A stretch of 64,000 bases of DNA from the NCBI GenBank assembly GCA_949318235.1, contig OX439127.1, forward strand, positions 983,117 to 1,047,116, read 5' to 3'. Positions within the stretch are counted from its first letter, which is position 1. Each line of letters opens with the position of its first letter. Below the pieces are notes generated by a model. That model was given only the letters and a program-made list of their open reading frames with translations, ran no database searches and was not told where the DNA came from. Source of the DNA: Ecdyonurus torrentis (Eukaryota > Arthropoda > Insecta > Ephemeroptera > Heptageniidae). Both the position numbers and the translations under genes were made by a program. Shown here piece by piece: positions 11,257-21,790 of this stretch.

Positions 11257-11388
11257 ATGGGACTCGTTATTCAAAGTACATAAAGGAAAACAACTGTGAA
11301 AGAGAACGTCAGTAACGTTCGAGGTTGCAAGAAGCTCACAGCTAAAAACATTGCCTTCCTCCGTAAAATCGGCTTAAAAATAAAATAA
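11257..11388 (+). pseudogene. Tiny basic protein upstream of major capsid gene
   Basis: A 43-codon frame from ATG 11257, with one TAA at 11281. The C-terminal half is basic and reads KLTAKNIAFLRKIGLKIK, similar in style to small basic proteins often seen between penton and major capsid genes of Polintons. Its stop overlaps the next start as TAATG (11386-11390), a tight coupling typical of compact viral genes. Function unknown; it may be a core or cement peptide. Confidence 0.55.
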
Positions 11389-12614
11389 TGGATATTCTCA
11401 ACATTCATTCAGAATTGGAATTCAATTCCAACATCACCAGCATCGAGCTCCACGACTATGAGGCCTATGCAGGGACTAGATATGATAATACTGACGAAAT
11501 CAGGATTGAAGCAAAGAATCAAGACATATATACATTGCCCTGTGAAAGTCTGTTGTATGTCGAGGGCAAGTTGCTCAAGACTGCGGGCAATGCGGTTACG
11601 ACAAACACGAAATTAGTGAAGAATTTTTTATCACACATGATCAGTGAGATCCGCTATAAAATCAACGACATAGAGATCGATCAAACAAGGCATACTGGTG
11701 TAGGAAGCACGCTAAAGGGTCTTGTCTCTTTCACACCAGAAAAACTTTGCTCGCTCTGTAACAGCGGTTGGTGCAAAGAAAGCACAAACACGTTGGTACA
11801 TGCAAACGATGCCTCGTTTAGTGCTGCATTGCCATTGAGCACTCTCATTGGATTCTTTGAAGACCATCAAAAGATTCTCATCAACTGTAAGCAAGAACTT
11901 GTCATATTACGTTCACAAAACGATGCCAACGCAGTCATCACGACTACTGACAATGACACCTATGAAAATAATAAAATCGTGATAACAAAGTTCAAGTGGA
12001 AGATGCCACATGTCGAGGTAGATGATGAGACCAAGCTGAAGTTGCTCAACACACTGCAAGCTGATAAACCCATCACGCTCGGCTTTAGATCATGGTTCGT
12101 TGCAGAGAAGCCAATGTCATCTACTACAAACAAAGATGAATGGACGCTTCAAGCCATGACGTCACTGGAGAGACCTCGCTACGTCCTGCTTGCTTTTCAA
12201 ACCAACAAGCGCAACCTAGTTCAAGCTGACATCAACTCCTTTGATAACTGCGACATCCGCAATGTAAAAGTCTACATCAATTAAAAATGTTATCCTTATG
12301 TCGATTTCAACTTGGACATGACGAAGCAGCAATGTGCTATGTTGTACAATGCTTATACATCATTTCAAAAATCCTACTATAGGCAGGAAGGCAAGCCACT
12401 GCTTTCTTGTGCACAGCTCTTAGAACTTGGTGGCATATTCGTTGTGGATTGTTCTAAGCAGAACGAGTCAATCAAAACTAGCTCAGTCGACGTGCGAATT
12501 GAAATCGAATCGAGAAACGTATTTTCTGCATCCACAGTAGCTTACTGCCTCATTGTTCACGATCGAGTCGTCGAGTACACTCCTCTCACCAATATTGTCC
12601 GCAGACATATTTAA
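11388..12614 (+). pseudogene. Major capsid protein (double jelly-roll, hexon-like)
   Basis: From ATG 11388 a frame of 298 codons runs to a TAA at 12282-12284, and the same frame goes on without any shift to 12614, giving about 408 codons in all. The first part has the pattern of Polinton hexon-like proteins (SELEFNSNITSIELHDYEAY near the start, ETKLKLLNTLQADKPITLGFRSW in the middle). The last 100 codons (TKQQCAMLYNAY, GGIFVVDCSKQNE, VRIEIESRN) form the end of the second jelly roll. It would make the capsid shell. A single nonsense change is the only break seen. Confidence 0.83.
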
Positions 12615-12656
12615 AGTGCTTCTTTTATAAGTCAGTGTGGAGTCATTAAATCAACC

Positions 12657-13394
12657 ATGGCCTCAGCAGTTGTTAAAGTCTTGTTCTCGAGTGAGTAAAC
12701 GCCGTACTTTGGAACCCACAACGAGGTCATCAAAGAAATTGTAGTTGTCGACGTGAGTACGTTTGCCAGCCAGCAGTGGAGAGTTGCAAACCCTACCAGT
12801 GAGTATAAATATCTTGATTACACGAGATTTATACAAGACCCTTACTACTCTGGTGATGTCGCCTACGAACAAGTGGGTGCAGTACTCAAGAAAGCAACAG
12901 AATCTTACAAGGCTTTATATTGTCACGGTCAAAAAGACTATGATATGTTAAAGAAACTGTTGAAACGTTCCACAATATTTGATCTGCTAGAGGTGCATCT
13001 AGTGAAATTAAAAGATCTTCCAACCAACATAGGTACAGAGTGTCTGTATCACTTGCACCGTGACGAAGCCTGTGTATGTCCCCATGCTGACGCCTACCGC
13101 TTGGCACATTGGTGTTTGAACAATAAGTCAAAAATCAATGTGCTGAACCATGATGTGAGAGCGAAAACCTTCAAAGACTGGCCTGAAGAAAGTGTGCATG
13201 TCTACGATCTAGTTGCAGCAGGATTTTTCCACAAGCCGACGGAGGGTTTTCCTGAGATGACAGAGTGCATTTACTGCGGGCTCCAAGTATGCAACTGGGC
13301 CCAGCTGGATAACCCACTCGACAAGCATAGAAAATTGAACAAATATTGTGTCATGTTTAACTATACCCCATCATTCACTGGCATTGACTTTTAA
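12657..13394 (+). pseudogene. BIR-domain (IAP-like) protein
   Basis: The frame begins at ATG 12657, has one TAA at 12696-12698, and stays open to 13394; without an ATG after the stop, the likely original start is 12657 (245 codons). The C-terminal third is a baculoviral IAP repeat: KTFKDWPEE, LVAAGFF, then the zinc ligands of CIYCG, His in PLDKHRK and Cys in NKYC. Tryptophan and the DNPLDKH block are at the expected places. No RING finger follows. The N-terminal 130 residues are not recognised. BIR proteins of insect viruses block host cell death, so this is plausible anti-apoptotic cargo. It follows the major capsid gene in the same direction. Confidence 0.85.
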
Positions 13395-13794
13395 TCCTGT
13401 ATCAAGTTGTATATTTATCACTATCTTTGTTTCTTAAAGTAAAAAAAAATTGTTTGAAATTTCGTATGCAAAATTGTTTAAAATAAAATTTTGTCTGAAC
13501 ATGTAGATGAAAGTGTTTTCATTGCTTATAAAATTATCCTTTCTACTCATAAACATTTTAAACATAGAGCGACTTCATGAAAAATATTCTAAGTTTTTAT
13601 TCAATGGTTTTTTATTTTAACTTTTTTTTTTAAATTTATAAATTACATGCAATGATATTTTATTTAAACTTACAAACTATAAACTTTAAGAGCCATATTC
13701 TAAGAGAAAAGGTTTTTAGTATTCAATAAAAATCACTAAGGGTTCCAAGGCAAGTTGAGATTTTATTTATTCATTCCATCATTACAATGAATAT
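13395..13794. other. AT-rich 3' region between convergent genes
   Basis: AT-rich spacer where the BIR gene (+) and the spliced gene (-) converge. AATAAA words occur on both strands: near 13480 on + and near 13765 on - (minus-strand sequence AATAAATAAAA), fitting as polyadenylation signals. No gene seen. Confidence 0.5.
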
Positions 13795-14252
13795 TTACTT
13801 GCTGGAATTGGTGGAAAATTCAACATCGATGCATCTTTTAACCATGCCGTTGTAGACGAGAACCATCTTCTTACATTCTGGACATGAGTTGTATTCCGCC
13901 ATGAATTCATCACTTAACCTTGATGCTGGAATTCTGGATGGCAGGAACACACGGATGAATTTTAAATGGTCCAGGGCATTTAATACTGCAATCAGTACTT
14001 GCTCGTCTGCGTAGTTAGAGTTGATTTTTTCTATACTCTCGATGAGGTATGATTTTCCAGCAGTCAGAGTCTAGCAGGATAATGCAGGTTGTACGTGGCC
14101 CAAAGCCTGGAGGAGTTTAGCTTCTTTTACCTATAGAACATAATAAATTCATAATACTGTTGGCTTACTTTATAAAAATTTTAAAACTTCTTATTTCAAA
14201 ATTTGATGTTAAAAGAAAAAATAAATTAAAATTTAATACTTACGAAAGACAT
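13795..14252 (-). pseudogene. Two-exon gene of unknown function at the viral right end
   Basis: On the minus strand, ATG TCT TTC (14252-14244) is followed by a consensus donor GTAAGT (14243). A pyrimidine-rich acceptor ending TTCTATAG (to 14131) leads into a 112-codon frame from 14130 that stops with TAA at 13797-13795. Phases match (codon boundary) and the intron would be 113 bp. One in-frame TAG lies near 14070. The protein has a helical, Leu-rich first half and CPEC plus a further Cys near the end, perhaps a zinc ribbon remnant. I do not recognise the family. A poly(A) signal lies just downstream. Splicing in such elements is known from adenovirus-like relatives, but here it is inferred from the splice signals only. 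Confidence 0.5.
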
Positions 14253-14530
14253 GATTAATTTTCAGTGGAGTCTTGTGTGGAACAAAAGAATCAAGATGCA
14301 GGAGCAGCAGAGAAAGACTTGTGTATGCCTTGAGTTTATGACTTGTTATGTGGCTATGCTATTGAAAAATGGTGGGGGTAAACCGTGAACCAATCAGAGT
14401 AAAGGTTCTCCGTTAATTTCTCCTTAATTTTTAAAATTTCCCCTCAAATTATTATATTCAACCAGTAAGCTTTAAGCATTTTAAATTTTGCCGCACTTTC
14501 TTTTCTGACGTCACTTTTATTTTTCTGCCC
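14253..14530. other. Upstream region of the minus-strand spliced gene
   Basis: Non-coding. It holds the presumed promoter of the minus-strand gene. A word GACGTCAC (CRE-like, near 14506) and a TATAAA on the plus strand (near 14540) are visible; neither can be tied to a start site. Confidence 0.3.
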
Positions 14531-14539
14531 ACGCACATA

Positions 14540-14950
14540 TAAAGATTTAAAAAATTTGTACACGATGCTCCACACAGACTCCACACAAATAAGTTGCCAT
14601 CTTGGTTTTTACCTCGTGTACGTTTGCTAATTCACACCTGCCATACCTTCATTGCCACCATCTTGGATTTAACCTCGTATACGTACGCAAATATACATTT
14701 CTTGACACAAATCGGACGCCATCTTGGTTTTTACCTCGTGTACGTACGCTAATACGAACCTGCCACGCCCATATCGCCGCCATCTTGGTTTATAAACTCG
14801 TATACGTACGCGAGAATCACTCTGCTCCACACAGCTCCACACAAAATTGCCGCCAATTTGTTTTTGAACCTCGTGTACGTACGCGAGTATCCACATGCTC
14901 CACATAGCTCCACACAGGCTCCACACAAGGCTCCACACCTGCTGTATCCA
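14540..14950. repeat. Array of five ~61-73 bp repeats with YY1-like motifs
   Basis: Five units begin near 14597, 14657, 14719, 14778 and 14852. Each has a core GCCATCTTGG followed by ACCTCGTGTACGTACGC, the last part containing the palindrome GTACGTAC. The fifth core is degenerate. Between and around them the motif CTCCACAC recurs at least eight times. GCCGCCATCTTG is the textbook YY1/Pho site. The array lies 300-650 bp upstream of the minus-strand spliced gene and close to the presumed right end of the viral element. Confidence 0.75.
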
Positions 14951-14963
14951 TATATATCTACTG

Positions 14964-15047
14964 TTATGTCCGGAAAAGCACAAGCGCCTATGGCTTGCGC
15001 AGAGTTCTATACCCGTAGATATTCCTGCTTTTCCTGGCATAACTCCG
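14964..15047. repeat. Imperfect hairpin
   Basis: TTATGTCCGGAAAAGCA at the left pairs with TGCTTTTCCTGGCATAA at the right (two mismatches in 17), with a 50 base loop that itself has a shorter inverted pair (AAGCGCC/GGCTTGCGC region). It directly follows the repeat array, and the word TCCGGAAAAGC recurs at 15348. Possibly part of the viral terminus. Confidence 0.6.
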
Positions 15048-15060
15048 TTACATATTAAGA

Positions 15061-15813
15061 TATTTTATTAAATTACATGTAATTTTGTTAGTTACATTCA
15101 TTACAAGAAACTATGATTATCATTACGGTGTAAAATTTTAAGTTTGTGTGTAAAATGTAAAAATATGAAGAAAATAGCTGACGTGGTGAATTGACGAATT
15201 TCGAAATTCCACCGCCATTACTATTCCGTAAATTTTTGAAAATATGTGCTTTGAATGTAGTTTATTTCGAGCCGCAAGCAAGCGTTTGAGTTTTTAATGT
15301 TGCTTCATAAATTACGATTTAGCAGATTTTATGCTATTCCGGAAAAGCTCAATGGCAATTTTTAATAACTTTTGGTTGTTACTTTGGGGTAATGGTCTCT
15401 TCCAACCCTGGAAAATTCAGATTTGTCTTAATTTGTTTCACGTATTTTTTTGTATTTTTGGCCTATAATAACTTATTATTACTGTCTAAACTAATTGATA
15501 AAAGACTAATATCATTGTAAACGTAATAAAATAGACAGCTGAAAAGCATGTACAGCAATTATATTACAAATTGGGACTAACAGAAATTATATTAATTGGT
15601 CTGAAAACCCAAAACTTGGGTCATAGGGTCATACTATAAGTTGACAAAATGTTAAAATTCATAAAATGTAAGCATTAATGTAAAGTTCAGAGAAAATGTT
15701 ACAATCTTGTGTTCGGGGATTAGAGTTTACTAGTATGTTAGTTGTTTTTCCCTTTTAAATCTTATTTTTTAAGTTTTTTTTGTGTGTTAAATAAGTGTTT
15801 ATAATACAATGTG
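15061..15813. other. Non-coding spacer
   Basis: AT-rich, with no open frames of interest. Contains a second copy of TCCGGAAAAGC near 15348 but no inverted partner. Nothing else recognised. Confidence 0.5.
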
Positions 15814-18536
15814 TACAGAGTGTCCCAAAAGTACTGAAAGAAACTAAAATCGAATATCTCCGTGAATTTTTGGGCTATTTGGATGAAACCACCACCCACC
15901 GATAGGAAAAATGTGCAACATTTTTGCCATGCCTATATAATTAGCAACCCCTATATTTTTCACCCCTTTAGGGGGTGAAAACAAAAAATTCGGTTTTCAA
16001 TATATCCTTTTCAATGTTATTTCTCAAAAAATTAAGTTTTTAAAAAAATTCTTTCTGGTGGCTTTTGAAAGTCACTAAGCCCCCCCTAGTAAAAAAATGC
16101 AAAATTTTATTTTGAAAAACAACCCCTTTAGAAATTAGGGGGTAAAAACGATTTTTGACTTTCCAAAAATCACGAAATTGCAAAGTGTACCAAAAAGAAA
16201 TTTTAAATGCTGTATTCTACGAAAATTTATTGCCTGGACCTTTTTTATTAGGTTTCTAGCGTTTTAGCCCTATCCAACCACCTGGGGGGTGTAGGGGGTG
16301 GGGTTTTCCACCCCATTATGATTTCAAAATCTTAAGCAAAAGTTGTCGTGTAAGATATGGTTCTAGACTAATTCAACCCCGTTGACCTTAAATCCGTTGT
16401 CAGATTTTCGATAGGTGCCACCCCTGACGCACTAGGGGTAGTTTTTGAACCCCAAAAGAGGGAAATTATTGGAAAATAAAGTCAATTTAAATTTCAATAA
16501 AAAACATTAATTTCGATTTTCTTTTTGCATATTACAGTAGCTGGATGTTTTAAAATGGACCCTATGCATATCCGGTCTAAATAACCTTAATGGGGGTGGC
16601 TAGGGTGCCATTTTCACCCCCTTTTGTATTTCTGTTGTCAAAAATTTGTTTACTTCAACCCTTAAGTCGTTAGGGGTTGATTTTTAAATGATTTAAATTT
16701 TTTAATTGCTCTGTTTGACAACAGATTTGGACTCAGTGGGGTCGATTTACCCAAAAACGATACCTAACTTGACACCAATCGCAATATTTTAAAAATTTGT
16801 ATTTGGGGTGAAACTTAAATCTAAACAACCCCTATTCAGAGATTTAGACCGGAAATGCCTACAACACGTGTTAAAAGTTGTTCAGGCACAAGAAAACATT
16901 CATTGGATATTTCCTATATTTTGTTTAAGTGTGTTTTGTTACTACCTAACTTATTCAAAAATGCCCCATTCCAGGGATAAATAACCACCCTTAGCGGCTT
17001 AGGGGTGGCACTTATTGAAATTCTGACAACGGATTTGAGATCAGCGTGGTCAATTTAGCCCAGAGCAATACCTCACTCGACATGAATCATGTAATATTAA
17101 ATAATCATAATGGGGGTGAAAACTCCACCCTAGCCACCCCTGTTAAGGTAATTAAGACCGGAAATGCATAGGGTCCGTGTTAAAACCATACCAGGCACTG
17201 TACTATACAAAAAGAAAATCGACAATAATGTGTTTTATTGATATTTAAATTTGCTTAATTTTCTAAAATTTTCCCTCTTTTGGGGATAAAAAACCACCCC
17301 TAGCGCGTCAGGGGTGGCACTTATTGAAAATGTGACAACGGATTTGGGTTCAGCGGGGCGATTTAGTCTAGAGCAATACCTTACTTGACACCAATCATAG
17401 AATTTTAAAATGTCAAAAAGAGGGTAAAAATGGCACCCTAGCCACCCCCATTAAGGTAATTTAGACCGGATATGCATAGGGTTCGTGTTAAAACCTAACC
17501 AGATACTGTAATATGCAAAAAGACAATCACAATTAATATTTTGTATTGAAATTTAAATTGTTTTTATTTTCCAAATTTTTCCCTCTTTTAGGGATACAAA
17601 CCACCCCTAGCGCGTCAGGAGTGGCACATATCAAAAATCTGACAACGGATTTGGGTTCAGCGGGGTCGATTTAGTCTAGAGCAATACCTAACTCGACACC
17701 AATCGAAGAATTTTAAAAAATCCAAAAAGGGGTGAAAATGGCACCCTAGCCACCCCCATTAAGGTAATTTAGACCGGATATGCATAGGGTCTATTTTAAA
17801 ACATATCCAGCTACTGTAATATGCAAAAAGAAAATCGAAATTAATGTTTTTTATTGAAATTTAAATTGACTTTATTTTCCAATAATTTCCCTCTTTTGGG
17901 GTTCAAAAACTACCCCTAGTGCGTCAGGAGTGGCACCTATCGAAAATCTGACAACGGATTTACGGTCAGCGGGGTTGAGTTAGTCTAGAACCATATCTTA
18001 CACGACAACTTTTGCTTAAGTTTTTGTAATCATAATGGGGTTGAAAACCCCACCTACTACACCCCCCAGGGGGTTGGATAGGGCTAAAACGCTAGAAACG
18101 TAATAAAAAAGTTCTAGGCAATAAATTATCGTAGAATACAGCATTTAAAATTTCTTTTTGGTACACTTTGCACTTTCGTGATTTTTGGAAAATCAAAAAT
18201 CGTTTTTACCCCCTAATTTCTAAAGGGGTGGTTTTTCAAAATTAATTTTTGCATTTTTTTACTAGAGGGGGCTAAGTGACTTTCAAATGCCACCAGAAAG
18301 AATTTTTTAAAAACTTAATTTTTTGAGAAATAACATTGAAAAGGATATATTGAAAACCGAATTTTTGGTTTTCACCCCCTAAAGGGGTGAAAAATATAGG
18401 GGTTGCTAATTATATAGGCATGGCAGAAATGTTGCACATTTTTCCTATCGGTGGGTGGTGGTTTCATCCAAATAGCCCAAAAATTCACGGAGATATTCAA
18501 TTTTAGTTTCTTTCAGTACTTTTGGGACACTCTGTA
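15814..18536. mobile_element. 2.7 kb palindromic transposon with ~308 bp internal repeats
   Basis: Ends are near-perfect inverted repeats beginning TACAGAGTGTCCCAAAAGT, extending several hundred bases inward (for example the segments at 15814-16370 and 17970-18536). The interior consists of units of about 308 bp, recognised by TCTGACAACGGATTT (17023, 17330, 17638, 17947 on the right arm) and, in reverse, on the left arm (near 16400 and 16720). No transposase frame. TA flanks both ends, and the tip matches the mariner next door in 11 of 12 bases, so it is probably a foldback element moved by a mariner-type transposase. A degraded relative lies at 53578-54919. Confidence 0.85.
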
Positions 18537-19689
18537 TACAGGGTGTCCCTAAAGTCTTGACCCTTGTTTTGACGTTAATTAAACACACAGGGATTAACAT
18601 AATATAGACTTTTTATATATCAAAGTAAAGCTTAACATTTTCCAATTTAGCAATGAAAACGAGAATGAAAACGGTTACGTGGTTCATTTTTTACATGGCA
18701 AAAACTCAAAAGTGAGGAATCACAATCTGTTTCGCACTTTGCGACATCTGCACATCTAAAAACCACATACAGAATCAAACTTTCTGAGTTGTGACAAGAC
18801 TTTTTGAACCATGACCTCAAGGTCTCTCAACATGGGCTCCATTAGCAGCACGACACATGTCCAGGCGAACCTCCAGTTCACTCCACACGTTGCGCAGCAT
18901 CTGTGGAGTGATGGACTGGATAGCGGCAATGATGCGCTGCTTCAGCTCTTGCACGTCTCGCACTGGCGTCCTGAAAACCTTATCATTGACGTAGCCCCAA
19001 AGGAAGAAGTCTGGGATGGGGAACCTGGGAGCCCATCCCATGAGTCCATCTCGACCTAGCCACCTTCCTGGGAACACCTAGTTCCTCGGCACATCTTCAG
19101 GTTTCAGTTGATAGAGCAAGGTGATCTTTTAAGGACATTTCTTGATTTGTTTACGTGTAAATTTGTGCACAGTTGTCCGAGGCATTTGTAATTAAATACT
19201 GGCTCTTCTTATTGATAGTGTAATGCTTTTTTTAAAAGTTTCAAGGACTCGAACTCGATCGACATTAGAAACAGACGGACGACCACTACGGTGTTTGTCT
19301 TTGAGTGTTTTGGTTTCTTTAAACTTTCACGCCCAACGTAAGATTGATTTTTCACCTGGAGTTGCAACGTGATAAAAATTTCTATAATTTTTTCTTACGG
19401 CAGAAGCAGACCCATAAGATTGGTAACATAACACACTGTGCTTTCTGTTGATCTGTAAACATTTTGAGCCATAAAATATGAAAAAAATTTGAATTTTTTC
19501 TGAAATGTAACACTTTTCGCCATCTAGCGTGTAAAAAATGAAACACGTATCCGATTTTATTCTCCTTTGAATTGACAAAACTGGAAAATGTTAAGCTTTA
19601 ATTTGGTATATAAAAAGTATATATTATGTTAAACCTTGTGTCTTTTATTAAATTCTAAAGTAAGGACAGGACTTTATGGACACCCTGTA
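18537..19689 (-). mobile_element. Mariner-like transposon, internally deleted
   Basis: Terminal repeats TACAGGGTGTCCCTAAAGTC (left) and, in reverse, TACAGGGTGTCCATAAAGTC (right) with TA at the junctions. Its left tip directly abuts the right tip of the palindromic element, sharing the TA. Length is about 1.15 kb. It contains a relic transposase gene on the minus strand. Confidence 0.85.
18817..19578 (-). pseudogene. Mariner/Tc1-type transposase relic
   Basis: Read on the minus strand. The N-terminal part (19578-19150) contains a helix-turn-helix region with SASAVRKNYRNF, then KFKETKTLKDKH and the GRPS motif typical of IS630/Tc1/mariner DNA-binding domains, with an in-frame TGA at about 19317. 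The C-terminal part (19077-18817) has DFFLWGYVNDKVF, followed by ELKQRIIAAI and the NVWSELEVRLDMCRAANGAH end. The central catalytic region with the first two Asp residues is missing between them, so this is an internal deletion derivative. Not functional. Confidence 0.85.
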
Positions 19690-19789
19690 CAAATTTAAAT
19701 ATGATCAAGTTAATTTATGTCTTATTCCAGAAACCAGTAGTGCCACGCTGCTACCGTAACATTTGTACGACATGCCATCCGTATGTAAA

Positions 19790-19790
<1 letters not shown>

Positions 19791-19854
<64 letters not shown>
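19791..19854 (+). repeat. (CTGT)n microsatellite
   Basis: Sixteen uninterrupted CTGT units shortly after the mariner end. Confidence 0.97.
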
Positions 19855-21199
19855 ATTTTTTGGTCTAGGGTCTGAATTCAGGTCAACTTGTATTCAATGT
19901 CAAAAAACTTCAAATTCATTACCAATTAAAATGCATAGATATCTATATTTTATGTATAACTGGAACTAATATAAATATTTGCTGAAAGTATACTAACAAG
20001 GCCAAGTATCATTTGTGTTAGTTTTACACATTCCACCTCTGCAATCGTAAACGTGCGCACTGCCTATTTTTATAAACCTAATAACATGTTTTCAAATGTA
20101 AAATAAAAATTATTTATTTTTGTGTTGTAGAGTAATATATATATGTAAAAAACGTAAAAACAAATATATTTTAGAGAATTTGCAGATTTAAGAGTTTATT
20201 TGCTCTTTTATCTTATGTTTAAGATGCGTTTATATCAGAAAAAATAAAATCGATACACTGTTATTAATATTTGCAATATAGGAAAACTGACTTATATTCG
20301 TAATAAGGGCCTTTAATTAGACCGTAAAAAATTTAACACAAAAAAAAATGTGGAAAATATTTTTTAGCCTAAAACAAGAAGAGCTAGCTGTGACTGCTTT
20401 AGATAGATTCCTGCCTCTTTAGCTTTTTGTCCTCATCCCAGGTAAAAAACAACTTCAACAGCTTTTTAAGTGCCTCTCTTCATGTTTGTAAGCTATTTAA
20501 ATAAAATTATTTTTGTTTTAGATATCTAACGAGTATCTCCTTTATATTTTTTTCAATCGTAAGTTTGTGTTTTGGAAATTGTAAACCTAAAAAATATATA
20601 ATATTTGTATTTAATGATGTTATTTGAATCTAATTGTAATTCATTTAAAAATAAAACAAGTGATAATGATACAGTAAGAATAATAATATGATTCCAGTAA
20701 TTTATTTACCACATTTAAATTTTAATTAGGGTTGCTATGAATACCTGTTTTTGGATTGCACTAGTATATTAATTAGGTCCTAATATTTGCATTTTTATTT
20801 AATTTGTTATTAAAAGTTTTCAAATTATAATTTAAATATGATTTTACACATATACCATACTTTAGCTTAAATTGCTAATTTCAACTGCTAAATTGCAAGA
20901 TAGTTTTATATATATTTTTCTTACAAAAATAAGTATATTTTTAAATATCAGCAGTTACACAATCTAAGATTGTATAATTCCCCCTATAAGAAAAGGATTT
21001 TTTAAGAACTTGCGATTTTCGATATGAAAATATAAAATAACTTTTCCTAAATCTTTGTGAAAACATATATAAAATCTTAGCTGTTGTAGTAAAACTGCTA
21101 GTACGTATTTTCTACGTAAGAAATGCAAAAAAAAATTAATAATAATAAAAATAGAAATAATAGGAGGAGTATTAAGATGAACTATTTATTTGTATTTAG
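19855..21199. other. AT-rich region upstream of lectin exon
   Basis: No clear gene. One weak exon candidate lies at 20522-20558: acceptor TTTTGTTTTAG, 37 bases open in one frame, donor GTAAGT, and a phase that fits the exon at 21200. It is too short to claim. The signal-peptide exon of the lectin gene should be here or further upstream but was not identified. Confidence 0.4.
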
Positions 21200-21276
21200 A
21201 TGTTCCTGATGATTTTATTTACATGGTACCTAAGGCTCCTGTGAACCGAACCTATGTCATGTTTACAACCGGACAG
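21200..21276 (+). CDS. C-type lectin gene, upstream exon
   Basis: Acceptor TTGTATTTAG, 77 coding bases, donor GTATTT. Reads VPDDFIYMVPKAPVNRTYVM then FTTGQ. It begins with two bases of a split codon and ends on a codon boundary. Joined to the exon at 33379 (which starts on a codon boundary), it produces the normal beginning of a C-type lectin-like domain, with an aromatic strand before the first helix. No stop is created at the join. The signal peptide must come from an earlier exon. The intron after it is 12.1 kb and is filled by nested transposons. Confidence 0.7.
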
Positions 21277-21484
21277 GTATTTTTTTTAAAAATATATTAC
21301 AAAATTGGCAATATATTTTATACTTTAAACAAAACTCTAAATATATTGTCACTGTGGTGGCTAAAGTGCCGATCTGCAAAATCAACAATGCTCTTTATCA
21401 ATACAAAAACATAGAGATGACCTTGGTTTATTTTCAGGTCGGCACTTTAGCTTCCACAGCGGCGATATGTATTATATAAGTTAG

Positions 21485-21790
<306 letters not shown>

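Larger units (their letters stand above)
1825..15060. mobile_element. Polinton/Maverick (adintovirus-like) endogenous element, decayed
   Basis: The gene set is the hallmark of Polintons and adintoviruses: protein-primed DNA polymerase B, retroviral-type integrase, DUF8207-like protein, packaging ATPase, PLA2-domain minor capsid protein, adenain-like protease, penton-like minor capsid protein and major capsid protein, plus a BIR cargo gene. Polymerase (+) and integrase (-) converge, while ATPase (-) and the capsid cluster (+) diverge from about 9.35 kb, giving a compact viral layout. Most genes carry one or a few nonsense or frameshift changes. Ends are not defined: no terminal inverted repeats or 6 bp target duplication were recognised, so both limits are estimates. 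The right limit is set after a repeat array and hairpin. Confidence 0.85.

Noticed and set aside
20522..20558. 37-base candidate lectin exon with good splice signals and matching phase
   Set aside because: Short AT-rich intervals with such signals arise by chance; no domain evidence.
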